Part shown: piece after piece, positions 8,905-18,596 of the stretch
Numbering within the stretch: position 1 is the first letter of the stretch
How the letters are laid out: every line of letters starts with the position of its first letter
Source of the DNA: Microbispora sp. H11081
GTDB lineage: Bacteria > Actinomycetota > Actinomycetes > Streptosporangiales > Streptosporangiaceae
Direction of reading: 5' to 3'
Assembly: GCF_012999535.1 (NCBI RefSeq)
Contig: NZ_JABBWV010000012.1
Coordinates: 62,001-126,000 of the forward strand
Length of the DNA: 64,000 nucleotides
Position numbers and translations under genes: made by a program
Notes under the pieces: generated by a model
Told to the model about the DNA's origin: nothing
The model's input: only the letters and a program-made list of their open reading frames with translations
Databases searched by the model: none

Positions 8905-10518
8905 GTGAAGGTCGTCAAGGGCGCGCTGCCCGTCATCCTCGCCGCGGCCCTGGCCGCGTGCGGCTCCCAGGCGCCGGCCGCACCGGCCGACGGCGGCAGT
9001 TCTCTCACGTGGGCCGTCGAGACCGAGCCCATCACGTTCAACCCCCATCAATGGGCGCAGAACAAGGCCAGGCTGCTCGTGTTCAACCAGTTCGACGCGC
9101 TCCTCGCGTACGGCGAGGACGGGTCGTTCGTCCCCTGGCTCGCCCGGTCCTGGCAGGTGTCGGACGACGGGCGCGTCTACACGCTGGAACTGCGCGACGA
9201 CGTCACCTTCCAGGACGGCACGAAGTTCGACGCGGCGGCGGTCAAGGCCAACCTGGACAAGCTGCGCGAGCCCGGCTACAACCCGACGGTCGCCGCCATC
9301 CAGTTGCACGCATTCGACAAGGCCGAGGCGGTCTCGCCCACCACCCTGAGGGTCACGCTGAAGGAGCCGGACGGGCTCTTCCTCGACTTCCTCGCCTCGC
9401 CGTACGCCGGGCAGGTGTCCCCTAAGTCCCTCCGGGAGGCCGGGGACCTCAAGGCCGGCGGCCCGGACGTGGTCGGGACCGGCCCGTTCGTCCTCGACAG
9501 GTACGTGCGGGGCCAGGAGGTCCACTACCGGCGCAACCCCAGCTACAACTGGCCGCCCCAGGGCAGCGCCCACCAGGGACCGGCGCACCTGGCGGAGGTC
9601 ACCTACCGCTTCCTGCCCCAGGCGGCCGTCCGCGTCGGCGCGCTCACCTCCGGGCAGGTCCAGGTCGTCGAGGGAGTCCCGGCCACCGACATCGAGTCGA
9701 TCAAGCGGGACCCGGCGCTGACGTTCCGGTCGGCGCTCAACTCCGGCACGTCGTTCTCCTACTACTTCAACACCTCCCACCCGCCCTTCGACGACAAGCG
9801 GGTGCGGCAGGCGTTCCGGGAGGCCGTCGACGTCGACGCCGTGCTCGCCTCCGTCTACCAGGGCACCGCCAAGCGCGCCTGGAGCGTCGTCGCCGAGACC
9901 AGCCCCTTCTACGACGCCTCGCTCACCGGCACGTACGGCGGGGACGCCGCCAAGGCCAACGCGCTGCTCGACGCGGCGGGCTGGACCGGGCGCGACGCCG
10001 AGGGCTACCGGGTCAAGGACGGCAGGCGGCTGACGGTCCGCTCGGTGGCGTCGGCGCCGTACGTCCGCGACCGCAGGGACATCCTGGCCCAGGCCATCCA
10101 GGCGCAGGTCAAGCAGACGGCGGGAATCGACTTCCAGGTGAAGATCGTGGACCAGGGCACGGCGCAGAAGGCGCTCGACGACGACGCGTACGAGATCTTC
10201 GAGAACTCGCGCGGCGACTCCGACGCCGGGGCCGCGCTCAACCTCCTCCTGCCGAAGGACGGGGCCATCAACCGCACCCACTACGAGGACGCCCGCCTCG
10301 ACGGCTGGCTCGCCAAGGCGTCGGCGAGCTCCGACCCCGCCGAACGGAAGGCCCTGTACGCCAAGGTCCAGCGGAAGGTGGTGACCGAGGAGGCGATCGT
10401 CTTCCCCGTCTACGTCCCCTCCGACCAGATCGCGGCGAGCGGGAGCGTGCAGGGCCTCGGCTTCGACCCCGTCTCCGGCACGCCACGTGGCGTCTACGAC
10501 GTGCGGATCACGGCATGA
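8905..10518 (+). CDS. ABC transporter substrate-binding lipoprotein, family 5 (Opp/Dpp/Nik type)
   Basis: 537 residues. It has a lipoprotein signal with lipobox LAAC (Cys near residue 20), then the SBP family 5 body: EPITFNPHQWAQNK, LARSWQVSDDGRVYTLELRDDVTFQDG and FDDKRVRQAFREAVD. It should be anchored outside the membrane and deliver its ligand to the permeases encoded next. GTG start with GGAGGA 4 nt upstream. The family usually binds peptides, nickel chelates or glutathione-like compounds. Between two flavin monooxygenases and its own permeases, an organosulfur ligand is the contextual guess. Confidence 0.92.
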   Translation: MKVVKGALPVILAAALAACGSQAPAAPADGGSSLTWAVETEPITFNPHQWAQNKARLLVFNQFDALLAYGEDGSFVPWLARSWQVSDDGRVYTLELRDDVTFQDGTKFDAAAVKANLDKLREPGYNPTVAAIQLHAFDKAEAVSPTTLRVTLKEPDGLFLDFLASPYAGQVSPKSLREAGDLKAGGPDVVGTGPFVLDRYVRGQEVHYRRNPSYNWPPQGSAHQGPAHLAEVTYRFLPQAAVRVGALTSGQVQVVEGVPATDIESIKRDPALTFRSALNSGTSFSYYFNTSHPPFDDKRVRQAFREAVDVDAVLASVYQGTAKRAWSVVAETSPFYDASLTGTYGGDAAKANALLDAAGWTGRDAEGYRVKDGRRLTVRSVASAPYVRDRRDILAQAIQAQVKQTAGIDFQVKIVDQGTAQKALDDDAYEIFENSRGDSDAGAALNLLLPKDGAINRTHYEDARLDGWLAKASASSDPAERKALYAKVQRKVVTEEAIVFPVYVPSDQIAASGSVQGLGFDPVSGTPRGVYDVRITA

Positions 10519-11531
10519 CGGCGGCGCCGCCGGCTCCGCGCCCACCCATATCGCGCCCGCCCCGGCCGCACCCACCCTGGTCCCGCCCGTCCTGGCCGCG
10601 CCCGCCCGCCTGGCTGGGCGCGCCGCTGCGGCGGCTCGTCTCGGCCGCGGCCGTGCTGTGGGCGGCCGCCACCACCGCGTACGCGGCCCTGCTGCTGGCG
10701 CCGGGCGACACCGTCGACCTCCTCGTGGGCGACGGCGCCGACACGCCGGAGATCCGCGCGCAGATCGTCGCGGAGTGGGGGCTGGACCGGCCGGAGGCCG
10801 TGCGCTACCTGAGCTACCTCGGCCGCCTGCTGCACGGCGACCTCGGCCGGTCATACCAGTTGCAGCAGGACGTCGGCGAGGTCCTGGCCGGGCAGGTGGG
10901 CCCGACGGCGCGGTTGACCCTGGCGGCGGCCGCGGTCGGCGTGGCGCTGGCGTTCGCCCTCGCGGTGGCGACGGCGGGCAGGTCGGCCTGGCCACGCCGG
11001 ATCGTCTCCGCCGCCGAACTGGTGGCGGTGTCGGTGCCGCAGTTCGTGATCGGCATCGTGCTGCTGTTCGTGTTCTCGTTCTCGCTCGGCTGGTTTCCCG
11101 TCTCCGGCGCGGCCGACCCGCAGGCGCTCGTCCTCCCCGCGCTGGCGCTCGGCCTTCCGGTCGCGGGCGTGCTCGGGCAGGTGCTCAGGGAGGGCCTCGA
11201 ACGCGCCCTGGAGCAGCCCTTCGTGGTGACGGCGCGCTCACGCGGCCTCGGCGAGCGGGCCGTGGTGGCCCGGCACGCGCTGCGGCACGCGCTCCTTCCC
11301 GCAGTCACGCTCACCGGCTGGTTCACGGGCGTCCTGCTCGGCGGGGCCGTCATCACCGAGGCGCTCTTCGGCCGTCCCGGGCTCGGGCGGGTCGCCATGC
11401 AGGCCGTCAGCGCCAAGGACATGCCGGTCGTGATGGCCGTCGTCATCCTGTCCGCGGCGGTCTACGTGACGATCAGCGTCCTGCTCGACCTGGCCTACCG
11501 GATCATCGACCCCCGGCTCAGGAGCGCGTGA
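10515..11531 (+). CDS. ABC transporter permease, DppB/OppB type
   Basis: 338 residues with about six membrane segments. A proline- and arginine-rich cytoplasmic N-terminus (about 35 residues) is longer than usual. The EAA loop is visible as [24 protein letters not shown] overlap with the binding-protein gene. It pairs with the next permease to form the membrane channel of the family-5 system. Confidence 0.92.
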   Translation: MTAAPPAPRPPISRPPRPHPPWSRPSWPRPPAWLGAPLRRLVSAAAVLWAAATTAYAALLLAPGDTVDLLVGDGADTPEIRAQIVAEWGLDRPEAVRYLSYLGRLLHGDLGRSYQLQQDVGEVLAGQVGPTARLTLAAAAVGVALAFALAVATAGRSAWPRRIVSAAELVAVSVPQFVIGIVLLFVFSFSLGWFPVSGAADPQALVLPALALGLPVAGVLGQVLREGLERALEQPFVVTARSRGLGERAVVARHALRHALLPAVTLTGWFTGVLLGGAVITEALFGRPGLGRVAMQAVSAKDMPVVMAVVILSAAVYVTISVLLDLAYRIIDPRLRSA

Positions 11532-12370
11532 TGGCCGTCGCCGCACCTCTCGCGCGGCCGGGCGTCCGCCTTCGGCCCGGCCTCGTACTCGCGCTGCTCG
11601 TGCTGGCCGTCCTGGTCGTCGCCGTGGCGGCCCCCGGCCTGGTCACCAGGATCGACCCGCTGGCGGCCGACCCGCTGCGCGCGCTGGCCCCGCCCGGCGC
11701 GGGTCACCCGCTCGGCACCGACCACCTCGGCAGGGACGTGCTCGCCCGCGTCGTGCACGGCGCGCGTCACTCGCTCGGCATCGGGGTCCTCGCCACCGCG
11801 CTCGCGGTGGGCGCGGGCTCGCTGCTCGGCCTGGCCGCCGGGCTGGCGGGCCGCCTGGCCGGCGAGGCGCTGGCCCGGGTGTTCGACGTCCTGTCGACCT
11901 TTCCCGAGTTGCTGCTCGCGCTTCTGGTGATCGCGATCACGGGCCCCGGCACGTGGAACGTCGTCGCCGCGATCGGGATCGCGCAGATCCCCACGTACGC
12001 GCGGGTGGTCAGGGCGCAGACGTTCGTCGTGCGCCGCTCCGGCTACGTCGAGCAGGCGGTGACGTTCGGCCACTCGCGGGCCCGCGTCGTCGCCAGGCAC
12101 GTGCTGCCCAACGTCGTGGGGCCCGTCCCCGTGCTGGCCACGATCGGGCTCGGCCAGGCCGTCATCGCCACCTCCGGCCTCAGCTTCCTCGGCATGGGCC
12201 CCCAGCCGCCCGCCCCCGAGTGGGGCACCATGCTGGCCGAGTCGCGGGACTACCTGCGGGTGGCCTCCTGGGTGGCGTTCAGTCCGGGGGTGGCCCTCAC
12301 CCTGTCGGTCGTGTGCCTGACGGTGGCGGGGCGGCACCTCCAGCGGCGTTTCGAGGGAAGGACACCATGA
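11531..12370 (+). CDS. ABC transporter permease, DppC/OppC type
   Basis: 279 residues with six predicted membrane segments. The typical DppC sequence [21 protein letters not shown] precedes the channel domain, and the EAA loop reads [20 protein letters not shown]. The start overlaps the previous stop by one base (TGATG), and the end overlaps the ATPase gene by ATGA, so the whole transporter is translationally coupled. Confidence 0.92.
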   Translation: MAVAAPLARPGVRLRPGLVLALLVLAVLVVAVAAPGLVTRIDPLAADPLRALAPPGAGHPLGTDHLGRDVLARVVHGARHSLGIGVLATALAVGAGSLLGLAAGLAGRLAGEALARVFDVLSTFPELLLALLVIAITGPGTWNVVAAIGIAQIPTYARVVRAQTFVVRRSGYVEQAVTFGHSRARVVARHVLPNVVGPVPVLATIGLGQAVIATSGLSFLGMGPQPPAPEWGTMLAESRDYLRVASWVAFSPGVALTLSVVCLTVAGRHLQRRFEGRTP

Positions 12371-14076
12371 CCGAGGTCGCGATCAACCGGGCCGGCTCCG
12401 CGTCCGGCCCCGCCACAGCCCCAGTCCCAGCCACCGGCGTCGCGCCGCTCGTCGCGGTGGAGAACCTGCGCGTCTCCTTCCCCGCCTCCGGGGTCGAGGC
12501 CGTACGCGGGGTGTCGCTGTCGATCGCACCGGGGGAGTGCGTCGCCCTGGTCGGCGAGTCGGGGTCGGGCAAGAGCGTCACGGCCCGCGCCCTCATCGGC
12601 CTGGCGGGACCGGGCGCGCGGGTGCGGGCGTCGGCCTTCCGCGTCGGCGGCGGGGATGCGCTGACCTTCGGCCCGCGCGAGTGGCGCCGCCTGCGCGGCC
12701 GGTTCGCCGGGCTGGTGCTGCAGGACGCCCTGGTCTCGCTCGACCCGCTGCGCACCGTGGGAGCCGAGATCACCGAGGTGCTGGCAGAACACGACGTGGT
12801 GCCCCGCCCGGCCCGCCCCGAGCGCGTCAGGGCGCTGCTGGAGGCCGTGGGCGTCCGGGACCCCGAGGTGCGCGCGCGGCAGCACCCGCACCAGCTCTCC
12901 GGCGGGCTGCGGCAGCGGGCCCTGATCGCCTCCGCCATCGCGGCGGAGCCGGAGCTGCTCATCGCCGACGAGCCCACCACCGCTCTCGACGTGACCGTGC
13001 AGGCCCAGATCCTGCGGCTGCTCGCGGACAGGAAGGCGGCGGGGACGGCGCTGCTGATGATCAGCCACGACCTGGCCGTGGTGGCGGCGGTCGCCGACCG
13101 CGTCCTGGTCATGAGGGACGGCGTGGTGGTGGAGGACGGCCCGGCACGGGAGGTGCTGACGGCTCCGCGGCACGACTACACCCGGGCGCTGCTGGCCGCC
13201 GTGCCGTCCGCGTCCCCCAGGCGCTCCGCTTCGCCCGTGCCGTCCGCTTCGCCCGTGCCGTCCGCTTCGCCCGTGCCGCGCCGGCCGGGCCGCTCCCAAA
13301 AGGCCGACCCGCACGGTGCCGATCCACGCGGTGCCGTGCTCGCCGCCACCGGGCTGTCGGTGGCGTACGGCTCGCGCACCGCCGTGGACGACGTCTCCTT
13401 CCGCCTGCACGCGGGGGAGACGCTCGGCGTCGTCGGCGAGTCCGGATCGGGCAAGACGACCCTCGCGCGGCTGGCCCTCGGCCTGCTCGCGCCGGACGCG
13501 GGTGAGGTCACCCTGCGGGGAGGCCCGTGGAGCGGCCTGCCAGAGCGGCGGCGGCGCCCCCTCCGGCCGGCCGTCCAGGTGATAGCCCAGAACCCGCTCG
13601 ACTCCTTCGACCCGCGCCACACGGTGGGCCGCCTGGTCGCCGACCCGCTCTCCGCACTGCCCAGGCCGCGACGCAGGGAGCGGGCGATCGAGCTGCTCGG
13701 CCGGGTCGGGCTGCCGCCCGAGCTGCTCGGGCGGCGCCCGCGCGAGCTGTCCGGCGGTCAGCGGCAGCGCGTGGCCATCGCCCGCGCGCTCGCGTCCCGG
13801 CCCGAGGTGCTGATCTGCGACGAGCCCGTCTCCGCCCTCGACGTGTCGATCCAGGCCCAGGTGCTCGACCTGCTGGCCGAGATCCAGGCCGAGGACGGGA
13901 CGGCGCTGCTGTTCATCTCCCACGACCTGGGGGTCGTACGCCACCTGAGCGACCGCGTCCTGGTGATGAAGGACGGCCGTGTGGTGGAGGAAGGGGACGC
14001 CCACGAGGTCTTCCTTCGCCCCCGCCACCCGTACACGCGGGAGTTGCTCGCGGCCGTGCCCCGGCTGCCCGAGTGA
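12367..14076 (+). CDS. Fused double ABC ATPase (DppD-DppF type)
   Basis: 569 residues carrying two nucleotide-binding domains. Domain 1 has Walker [10 protein letters not shown], signature LSGGLRQRA and Walker B ELLIADEP. Domain 2 has Walker [10 protein letters not shown], signature LSGGQRQRV and Walker B VLICDEP. Family-5 transporters normally use two separate ATPases, so this single chain replaces both and drives import by the preceding permeases. The two halves are joined by a Ser-Ala-Pro-Val linker made of three perfect 18-bp repeats. It is the last gene of the operon and converges on the membrane protein at 14127. Confidence 0.93.
   Translation: MTEVAINRAGSASGPATAPVPATGVAPLVAVENLRVSFPASGVEAVRGVSLSIAPGECVALVGESGSGKSVTARALIGLAGPGARVRASAFRVGGGDALTFGPREWRRLRGRFAGLVLQDALVSLDPLRTVGAEITEVLAEHDVVPRPARPERVRALLEAVGVRDPEVRARQHPHQLSGGLRQRALIASAIAAEPELLIADEPTTALDVTVQAQILRLLADRKAAGTALLMISHDLAVVAAVADRVLVMRDGVVVEDGPAREVLTAPRHDYTRALLAAVPSASPRRSASPVPSASPVPSASPVPRRPGRSQKADPHGADPRGAVLAATGLSVAYGSRTAVDDVSFRLHAGETLGVVGESGSGKTTLARLALGLLAPDAGEVTLRGGPWSGLPERRRRPLRPAVQVIAQNPLDSFDPRHTVGRLVADPLSALPRPRRRERAIELLGRVGLPPELLGRRPRELSGGQRQRVAIARALASRPEVLICDEPVSALDVSIQAQVLDLLAEIQAEDGTALLFISHDLGVVRHLSDRVLVMKDGRVVEEGDAHEVFLRPRHPYTRELLAAVPRLPE
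13225..13278. repeat. Three perfect 18-bp tandem repeats in the ATPase linker
   Basis: Three identical copies of TCCGCTTCGCCCGTGCCG, each coding SASPVP between the two ATPase domains. Copy-number change would keep the frame and alter linker length. Confidence 0.9.
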
Positions 14077-14126
14077 GCCGGGGACTCAACCACAGGGCGG
14101 CGCCACCACAGGGCGCCGACATCCGA

Positions 14127-15908
14127 TCAGGGCTTCAGCGTGAGCCTCTTCCTCGACGCGCCGGGGAACACGACGACCAGGTGCTCCTCACCCGCGCCGC
14201 CCAGCCGCACGTAGACACGGACCCGGTAGCGGCCCTTCCCCGCGATCGCCAGGTTCGGCATCGGGGCGCCCGCGCCCACCTCTCCGTCCTCGCTCATCTC
14301 CGGCACGGTGAGCGTGCCGCTGCGGCTGACGATCGGCACCTCGTCGACCTGTTCCCACCCGGCCGTACGCCGGGGCGGCGGGGTGCGGAAGGCCTTCACC
14401 GTGAGGCACAGGTCGATGACGTCCTCTATATGCCCGACGAGCGCCGCGCTGCCGGCCACCCCGACGAGCGCACGCTCGTCGAACATCCTGTCCATCGCCT
14501 GCTCCGCCGCCTCGTCGGCCGCCTCGTCGCCCGGGTCGTACACCAGGTAGCCGGGGTCGCCGTCGGCGAACAGGAAGTAGGTGGCCGTGGCCTGGACGAC
14601 GCCCTTCGTCCGGGGCCACGGGTCGCGGCACTTCGCGTTCTCCTCGGCGATGGAGGCGGCGTTCGCCGCCTCCGCCTCCGCGGTCGACCGCAGCAGTTCG
14701 GGGTGGGTCGCGCCGACGATCTCCGGGCAGACGTAGACGAGGTCCCACGGGTCCACGCCCCAGGCGGGCCGCTCGCTCCCGGCCCGCGTCAGGATCGCCT
14801 TCTGCTCGTCGCGATCGTTCGTACGGCACAGCACCCGCCCGTACGCGAGGATCTCCTGGTCCGACAGGCTCTCGGGGAACATAGGCGGCACTCCGCCGTC
14901 CGTGTTCCGCGCCCGGCACAGGAAGGCGGCGTCGCGTTCCGCCGGTTTCAGGTCCCCGAAGCGTGGCCGGTCGAAGCAGGGCGCCGACCAGCCGGTGTAG
15001 GTGAGGTGGGGGGTCTGCTCCGGGTGGATCAGGACGACGACCGGCAGCAGGGCCACGGCCGCCACCGCGACGCGGGGCAGGCGCCGCCGCGCGGGCGGAA
15101 GGTCCACCGCCGGGCGGTCCTGCGCGGCCAGTTCGCGGGCGGTCGCCGCCATCCACACGGTGACGGCGAGCCCCAGCGCGTCCATCGTGATCGACACCGC
15201 CTCATGGCCCCCGCCGGGGATCCTTCCGAAAAAGATGTTGAGCGGGATCACCAGTGCGTAGACGCCCACCGACGCCCACCCGGCGGCCTGCGTGCCGCGG
15301 CTCCACCGCCCGTCGCGCCGCTGCCCGGCGAGGGTGACGAGGGTCGCCGCCACTCCGCCCAGGGCGAGGGCCGCGGCCACGATGCCGCCCGATGCGAGCT
15401 CGGGGAGGTCGAGTTCGTCGAGCAGTACGTCGGCCATGCCCACCAGTTCGACCGCGAAGACCGCTCCGGCCGCCGCGCGCAGGAGGCGGGACCGCCAGCG
15501 GATGACGAGCAGGTAGAGGACGTCGATCGCGGTCCATAGCGCGAGCAGGAACGCCGCGTCCACCGCGTCGGAGAGCAGCGTGATCGGATACCACAGCACG
15601 AGGGCGTACGCCACCGCCAGATACAGCAGCCGGCGCAGCGCCCTCGCCCGGCGGTCCAGTGCTCCCGGCGCGGGGGCGCGCAGGATCAGCCACAGGAGGG
15701 CGGCCTTCACCGGGGCGGCCACGAGCAGCGCCACCGTCGTCGGGGTGTCGAACCCGTCGCGCGCGGAGAACCCCGCATGGCTCGGAGGCGACCATTCGAC
15801 GGCCACCCAGAGCCAGGAGTCGCCGAGCACCAGGCCCGCGACCGCCGCCGCCAGGACCAGGCCTACTGCGCCGATCCTGATAATTCGCCATAACCCGTCC
15901 GGAAGCAC
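14127..15908 (-). CDS. Multi-spanning membrane protein of unknown function with C-terminal soluble domain
   Basis: 593 residues not assigned to a family. The first half (about 1-290) has about eight hydrophobic segments, then a long extracytoplasmic or cytoplasmic part. That part contains several Cys residues, a DRPRFGDLKPAERDAAFLC stretch, an acidic EAADEAAEQAMDRMFDE helix and a C-terminal beta-rich tail. Only a GTG start is available in the favoured N-terminal region. It lies between two sulfur-island operons but on the opposite strand, and nothing in it suggests sulfur metabolism. It has a convergent neighbour on the left and faces the GntR region on the right. Confidence 0.75.
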   Translation of the reverse strand: MLPDGLWRIIRIGAVGLVLAAAVAGLVLGDSWLWVAVEWSPPSHAGFSARDGFDTPTTVALLVAAPVKAALLWLILRAPAPGALDRRARALRRLLYLAVAYALVLWYPITLLSDAVDAAFLLALWTAIDVLYLLVIRWRSRLLRAAAGAVFAVELVGMADVLLDELDLPELASGGIVAAALALGGVAATLVTLAGQRRDGRWSRGTQAAGWASVGVYALVIPLNIFFGRIPGGGHEAVSITMDALGLAVTVWMAATARELAAQDRPAVDLPPARRRLPRVAVAAVALLPVVVLIHPEQTPHLTYTGWSAPCFDRPRFGDLKPAERDAAFLCRARNTDGGVPPMFPESLSDQEILAYGRVLCRTNDRDEQKAILTRAGSERPAWGVDPWDLVYVCPEIVGATHPELLRSTAEAEAANAASIAEENAKCRDPWPRTKGVVQATATYFLFADGDPGYLVYDPGDEAADEAAEQAMDRMFDERALVGVAGSAALVGHIEDVIDLCLTVKAFRTPPPRRTAGWEQVDEVPIVSRSGTLTVPEMSEDGEVGAGAPMPNLAIAGKGRYRVRVYVRLGGAGEEHLVVVFPGASRKRLTLKP

Positions 15909-15953
15909 GGGACGCGATCTTAGTGTGGCGCCGCCGTACGAGTCTGATCATTG

Positions 15954-16070
15954 AGCAGACCGGCGGTCTCGGCCGTGCGCACGCACAAGCTCGGCCTGCG
16001 CGACCGGGCCCGCGCCATCGCGTACGCCTGGTCGAGCGGCCCGATCACCCACGGGCGACCGATCCACGGG
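15954..16070 (+). pseudogene. Relic of the 3' end of a NarL/LuxR-type response regulator
   Basis: In the 300-nt gap between 15908 and 16211 one frame reads VRTHKLGLRDRARAIAYAW. This matches the end of NarL-type helix-turn-helix domains (VKTH...KLGLRDR.QAV..AY), with the segment between the two parts deleted. No receiver domain or start remains. The rest of the gap holds only the palindrome at 16184 and no other supported gene. Confidence 0.45.
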
Positions 16071-16183
16071 CTCCGTCGTCGGTCCGCAGGGTGGCGGTTG
16101 TCCGCGGCATCCCGGTGAAACCGCAGCTCACAGCGGTGTCGAGCGTGCCTGAGGTGGCGTAACACCCCCGTTATCCGCATATT

Positions 16184-16200
16184 CCTACCTGAACAGTAGG
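16184..16200. promoter_or_regulatory. Sulfur-island palindrome 2 (CCTAC-N7-GTAGG)
   Basis: CCTACCTGAACAGTAGG, perfect 5-bp arms with a 7-nt spacer, ending 10 nt before the ATG of the GntR gene. Its position suggests autoregulation of GntR and control of the downstream ferredoxin-ABC-flavoprotein operon. Confidence 0.72.
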
Positions 16201-16210
16201 CTTACGGCTC

Positions 16211-16960
16211 ATGGAGTTGGCGGACGCGAGACGGCGCCGGGCGGACAGGGCACGCCAGGTCGCCGACCTGCTGCGGCGGGAGGTCGTGCACGGCGGCTTC
16301 GGCGATGGTCATCTGCCGCTGGAGTCCGCCCTCGCACGGGAGTTCGGGACCTCCCGCAACACGATCAGGGACGCCCTGGATCTGCTGCGGGACGAGGGCC
16401 TCATCGAACGATGCCCAGGCGTCGGCACCACCGTCGCCGCCGAGAAGTACCCGCACGGCCTGCACCGGCTGCTCGGCCTCGCCGAGACCCTCAGGGAGCA
16501 CGGCGAGGTGACCAACGAGGTCCGCGCGATGGGGACGATCCCGCCGCCGGCCGCGGTCCGCGGGCGGCTCGGCCTGCCGCCGGGCGAGCACGTCGTCTAC
16601 GTGGAGCGGCTGCGCAGGCTCAACGGGCTGCCGCTCTCGCTCGACCTGACCTACCTCGTACGCGAGGTGGGGGAGCCGCTTTTCGACGCCGACCTCGTGC
16701 ACAACGACGTCTTCGTGCTGCTGGAACGGATCGCGGGCCAGCCGCTCGGCGTGGCCGAGCTGACGATCGAGGCCGTGAACGCCGACCCCCACACCGCGGC
16801 CGTGCTCGACGCGCCGCGCGGCACGGCGCTGCTGATGGTCGAGCGGCTCACCCATCTGTCCGACGGCCGCCCGGTCGACCTGGAGTTCGTCAGGTTCCGC
16901 GGCGACCGCCTCACCATGCGTGGCCATCTTTGGAGGAACACCGATGACCCTGGTCAATAG
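16211..16960 (+). CDS. GntR/HutC-family regulator with UTRA domain
   Basis: 249 residues. The N-terminal winged helix (about 10-75) includes LESALAREFGTSRNTIRDALDLLRDEGLIER. The UTRA ligand domain (about 90-245) ends in SDGRPVDLEFVRFRGDRLTM. It is the first gene of a seven-gene block and overlaps the ferredoxin gene by 17 nt. A CCTAC-N7-GTAGG palindrome sits immediately upstream of its start, which makes it the best local candidate for the protein that reads this motif throughout the island. This is inference. The inducer is unknown. Confidence 0.9.
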   Translation: MELADARRRRADRARQVADLLRREVVHGGFGDGHLPLESALAREFGTSRNTIRDALDLLRDEGLIERCPGVGTTVAAEKYPHGLHRLLGLAETLREHGEVTNEVRAMGTIPPPAAVRGRLGLPPGEHVVYVERLRRLNGLPLSLDLTYLVREVGEPLFDADLVHNDVFVLLERIAGQPLGVAELTIEAVNADPHTAAVLDAPRGTALLMVERLTHLSDGRPVDLEFVRFRGDRLTMRGHLWRNTDDPGQ

Positions 16961-17171
16961 CCGTGCCGACGTGCCCGTGACGATCGACGAGTCGCTGTGC
17001 ATCGAGGGCTGCACGCTGTGCGTGGACGTGTGCCCGCTCGACTCGCTGGCCATCCACGAGGTCAGCGGCAAGGCGTACATGCACGTGGACGAGTGCTGGT
17101 ACTGCGGCCCCTGCGCCGACCGGTGCCCCGTCGACGCCGTCACGGTGAACATCCCCTACCTGCTCCGATAG
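16944..17171 (+). CDS. Dicluster [4Fe-4S] ferredoxin, AprB-like
   Basis: 75 residues with eight cluster cysteines in two sets: C19, C23, C26, C30 (C-x3-C-x2-C-x3-CP) and C51, C54, C57, C61 (C-x2-C-x2-C-x3-CP). It is short and matches the core of small ferredoxins found beside AprA-like flavoproteins, to which it probably passes or from which it takes electrons. The ATG at 16944 has GGAGG 7 nt upstream and lies inside the end of the GntR gene. It sits directly ahead of the ABC transporter and flavoprotein genes, so they likely act as one unit. Confidence 0.9.
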   Translation: MTLVNSRADVPVTIDESLCIEGCTLCVDVCPLDSLAIHEVSGKAYMHVDECWYCGPCADRCPVDAVTVNIPYLLR

Positions 17172-17183
17172 AGAGACTTCCGC

Positions 17184-18596
17184 ATGCGTAAGATCATCGC
17201 CGCCGTGGCGCTGCTGGCCGCGGCCGGGTGCTCCGTCTCCGCCGGCGCCGACGACGGCAGGAAGACGGTCGTCATCGGCTACCAGTCGAAGACCATCAAC
17301 ACGGTGACGGCGGGGACGCTGCTGCGCGACCTCGGCTACCTCGAGAAGCGCCTCGGCGACGGATACCGGGTCGAGTGGCAGGACTACGACACCGGCGCCC
17401 CGATCACCGCCAAGATGGTGGCCGGGAAGATCGACATCGGGTCGATGGGCGACTATCCGCTCATCATCAACGCCTCCCGCACCCAGGGCGCGCCCACCGC
17501 GCGGACCGAGCTCGTCTCGGTCACCGGCTACAACCTGCGCGGCGGGCTGAACTCGGTGGTCGTGGCCCCGTCGTCCGACGTGCGGACGCTGGCCGACCTG
17601 AAGGGCGAGAAGGTCTCCGCCAGCACGGGCTCGGCCGGCCACGGCACGCTCGTCCAGGCTCTGGAGCGGGCCGGGCTCGACCCCGCGACCGACGTGGAGG
17701 TCGTCAACCAGCAACCGCCGGTCGGCGCGTCCGCGCTGCAGTCGGGCAGCGTGCAGGGATACGCCCAGTTCGTGGCCTGGCCGGGGCTGCTCGTCTTCCA
17801 GGACCAGGCCCGGCTCGTCTACGACGGCTCGGCGCTCGACGTGCCGACGTTCCACGGCGTGGTCGTACGGCAGGCGTACGCGCAGGAGCACCCGGACGTG
17901 ATCGAGGCGTTCCTGCGGGCGCAGATCGACGTGACGAAGTACTTGCACGAGCATCCCGTCGAGGCGGCGGAGGCGGTCGCCAAGGCGACCGGCCTGCCGG
18001 CCGAGGTCGTCTACCTCTACAACGGCCGCGACGGCATCGCGTCGTTCGACGTCACGCTGAAGCCGCGGCTGCTGGCCGCGCTCGACCACGACCAGAAGTA
18101 CCTGAAGTCGATCGGCACGGAGTTCGCCGAGGTCGACGTGGCGCGGTTCGCCAACGACTCCTACCTCAGGAAGGCGTACGGCGCCTCCTACGACGCAGGC
18201 GCCGCGAGCACCGCCAACGCGGCGAGGATCACCGGGACCGACGAGGCCTGCGGGATCGCCGTGGACGACCCGGCGAAGGCCGGCGAGGTCTGGCTGGCCG
18301 GGGAGAAGACGCTCCGCCCCGCGGCCACCCCCACCTGCCTGCTGCGCCAGATCGCCGCCGCCACCTCCGGCGGCACGACCGTACGGGCCGCGTACGTGCC
18401 CGACACGGCCACGGGGACGCACTGGTTCGCGGACAGGTCGGTCTGGGTGCGCGACCCGTCGGCTGCCGAGAACGAGCGGTTGAAGCCCTTCACCACCGAG
18501 GACGGCGCGCGGGCGTACGTGAAGGAGCACAAGAAGGCCGAGATCGTCGGCTACGACGAGGCGCTGAAGGCCGCGGCGGGCGGTGCGTCGCGATGA
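17184..18596 (+). CDS. Taurine/sulfonate-type ABC binding lipoprotein with NosL-like C-terminal domain
   Basis: 470 residues. The lipobox LAAAGC places the lipidated Cys at residue 16. Residues about 25-345 form an SsuA/TauA/NMT1-like periplasmic binding domain (KIDIGSMGDYPLIINASR; VSASTGSAGHGTLVQAL). The last 120 residues resemble NosL: EACGIAVDDP, then TCLLRQI, then GTHWFADRSVWVRDP and KPFTTEDGARAYVKEH, which mirrors the CGM...CLL...Y.KEH layout of that copper-binding lipoprotein family. This fusion is unusual and hints that a metal or a metal-linked ligand is handled. It overlaps the permease gene by ATGA. Confidence 0.85.
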   Translation: MRKIIAAVALLAAAGCSVSAGADDGRKTVVIGYQSKTINTVTAGTLLRDLGYLEKRLGDGYRVEWQDYDTGAPITAKMVAGKIDIGSMGDYPLIINASRTQGAPTARTELVSVTGYNLRGGLNSVVVAPSSDVRTLADLKGEKVSASTGSAGHGTLVQALERAGLDPATDVEVVNQQPPVGASALQSGSVQGYAQFVAWPGLLVFQDQARLVYDGSALDVPTFHGVVVRQAYAQEHPDVIEAFLRAQIDVTKYLHEHPVEAAEAVAKATGLPAEVVYLYNGRDGIASFDVTLKPRLLAALDHDQKYLKSIGTEFAEVDVARFANDSYLRKAYGASYDAGAASTANAARITGTDEACGIAVDDPAKAGEVWLAGEKTLRPAATPTCLLRQIAAATSGGTTVRAAYVPDTATGTHWFADRSVWVRDPSAAENERLKPFTTEDGARAYVKEHKKAEIVGYDEALKAAAGGASR

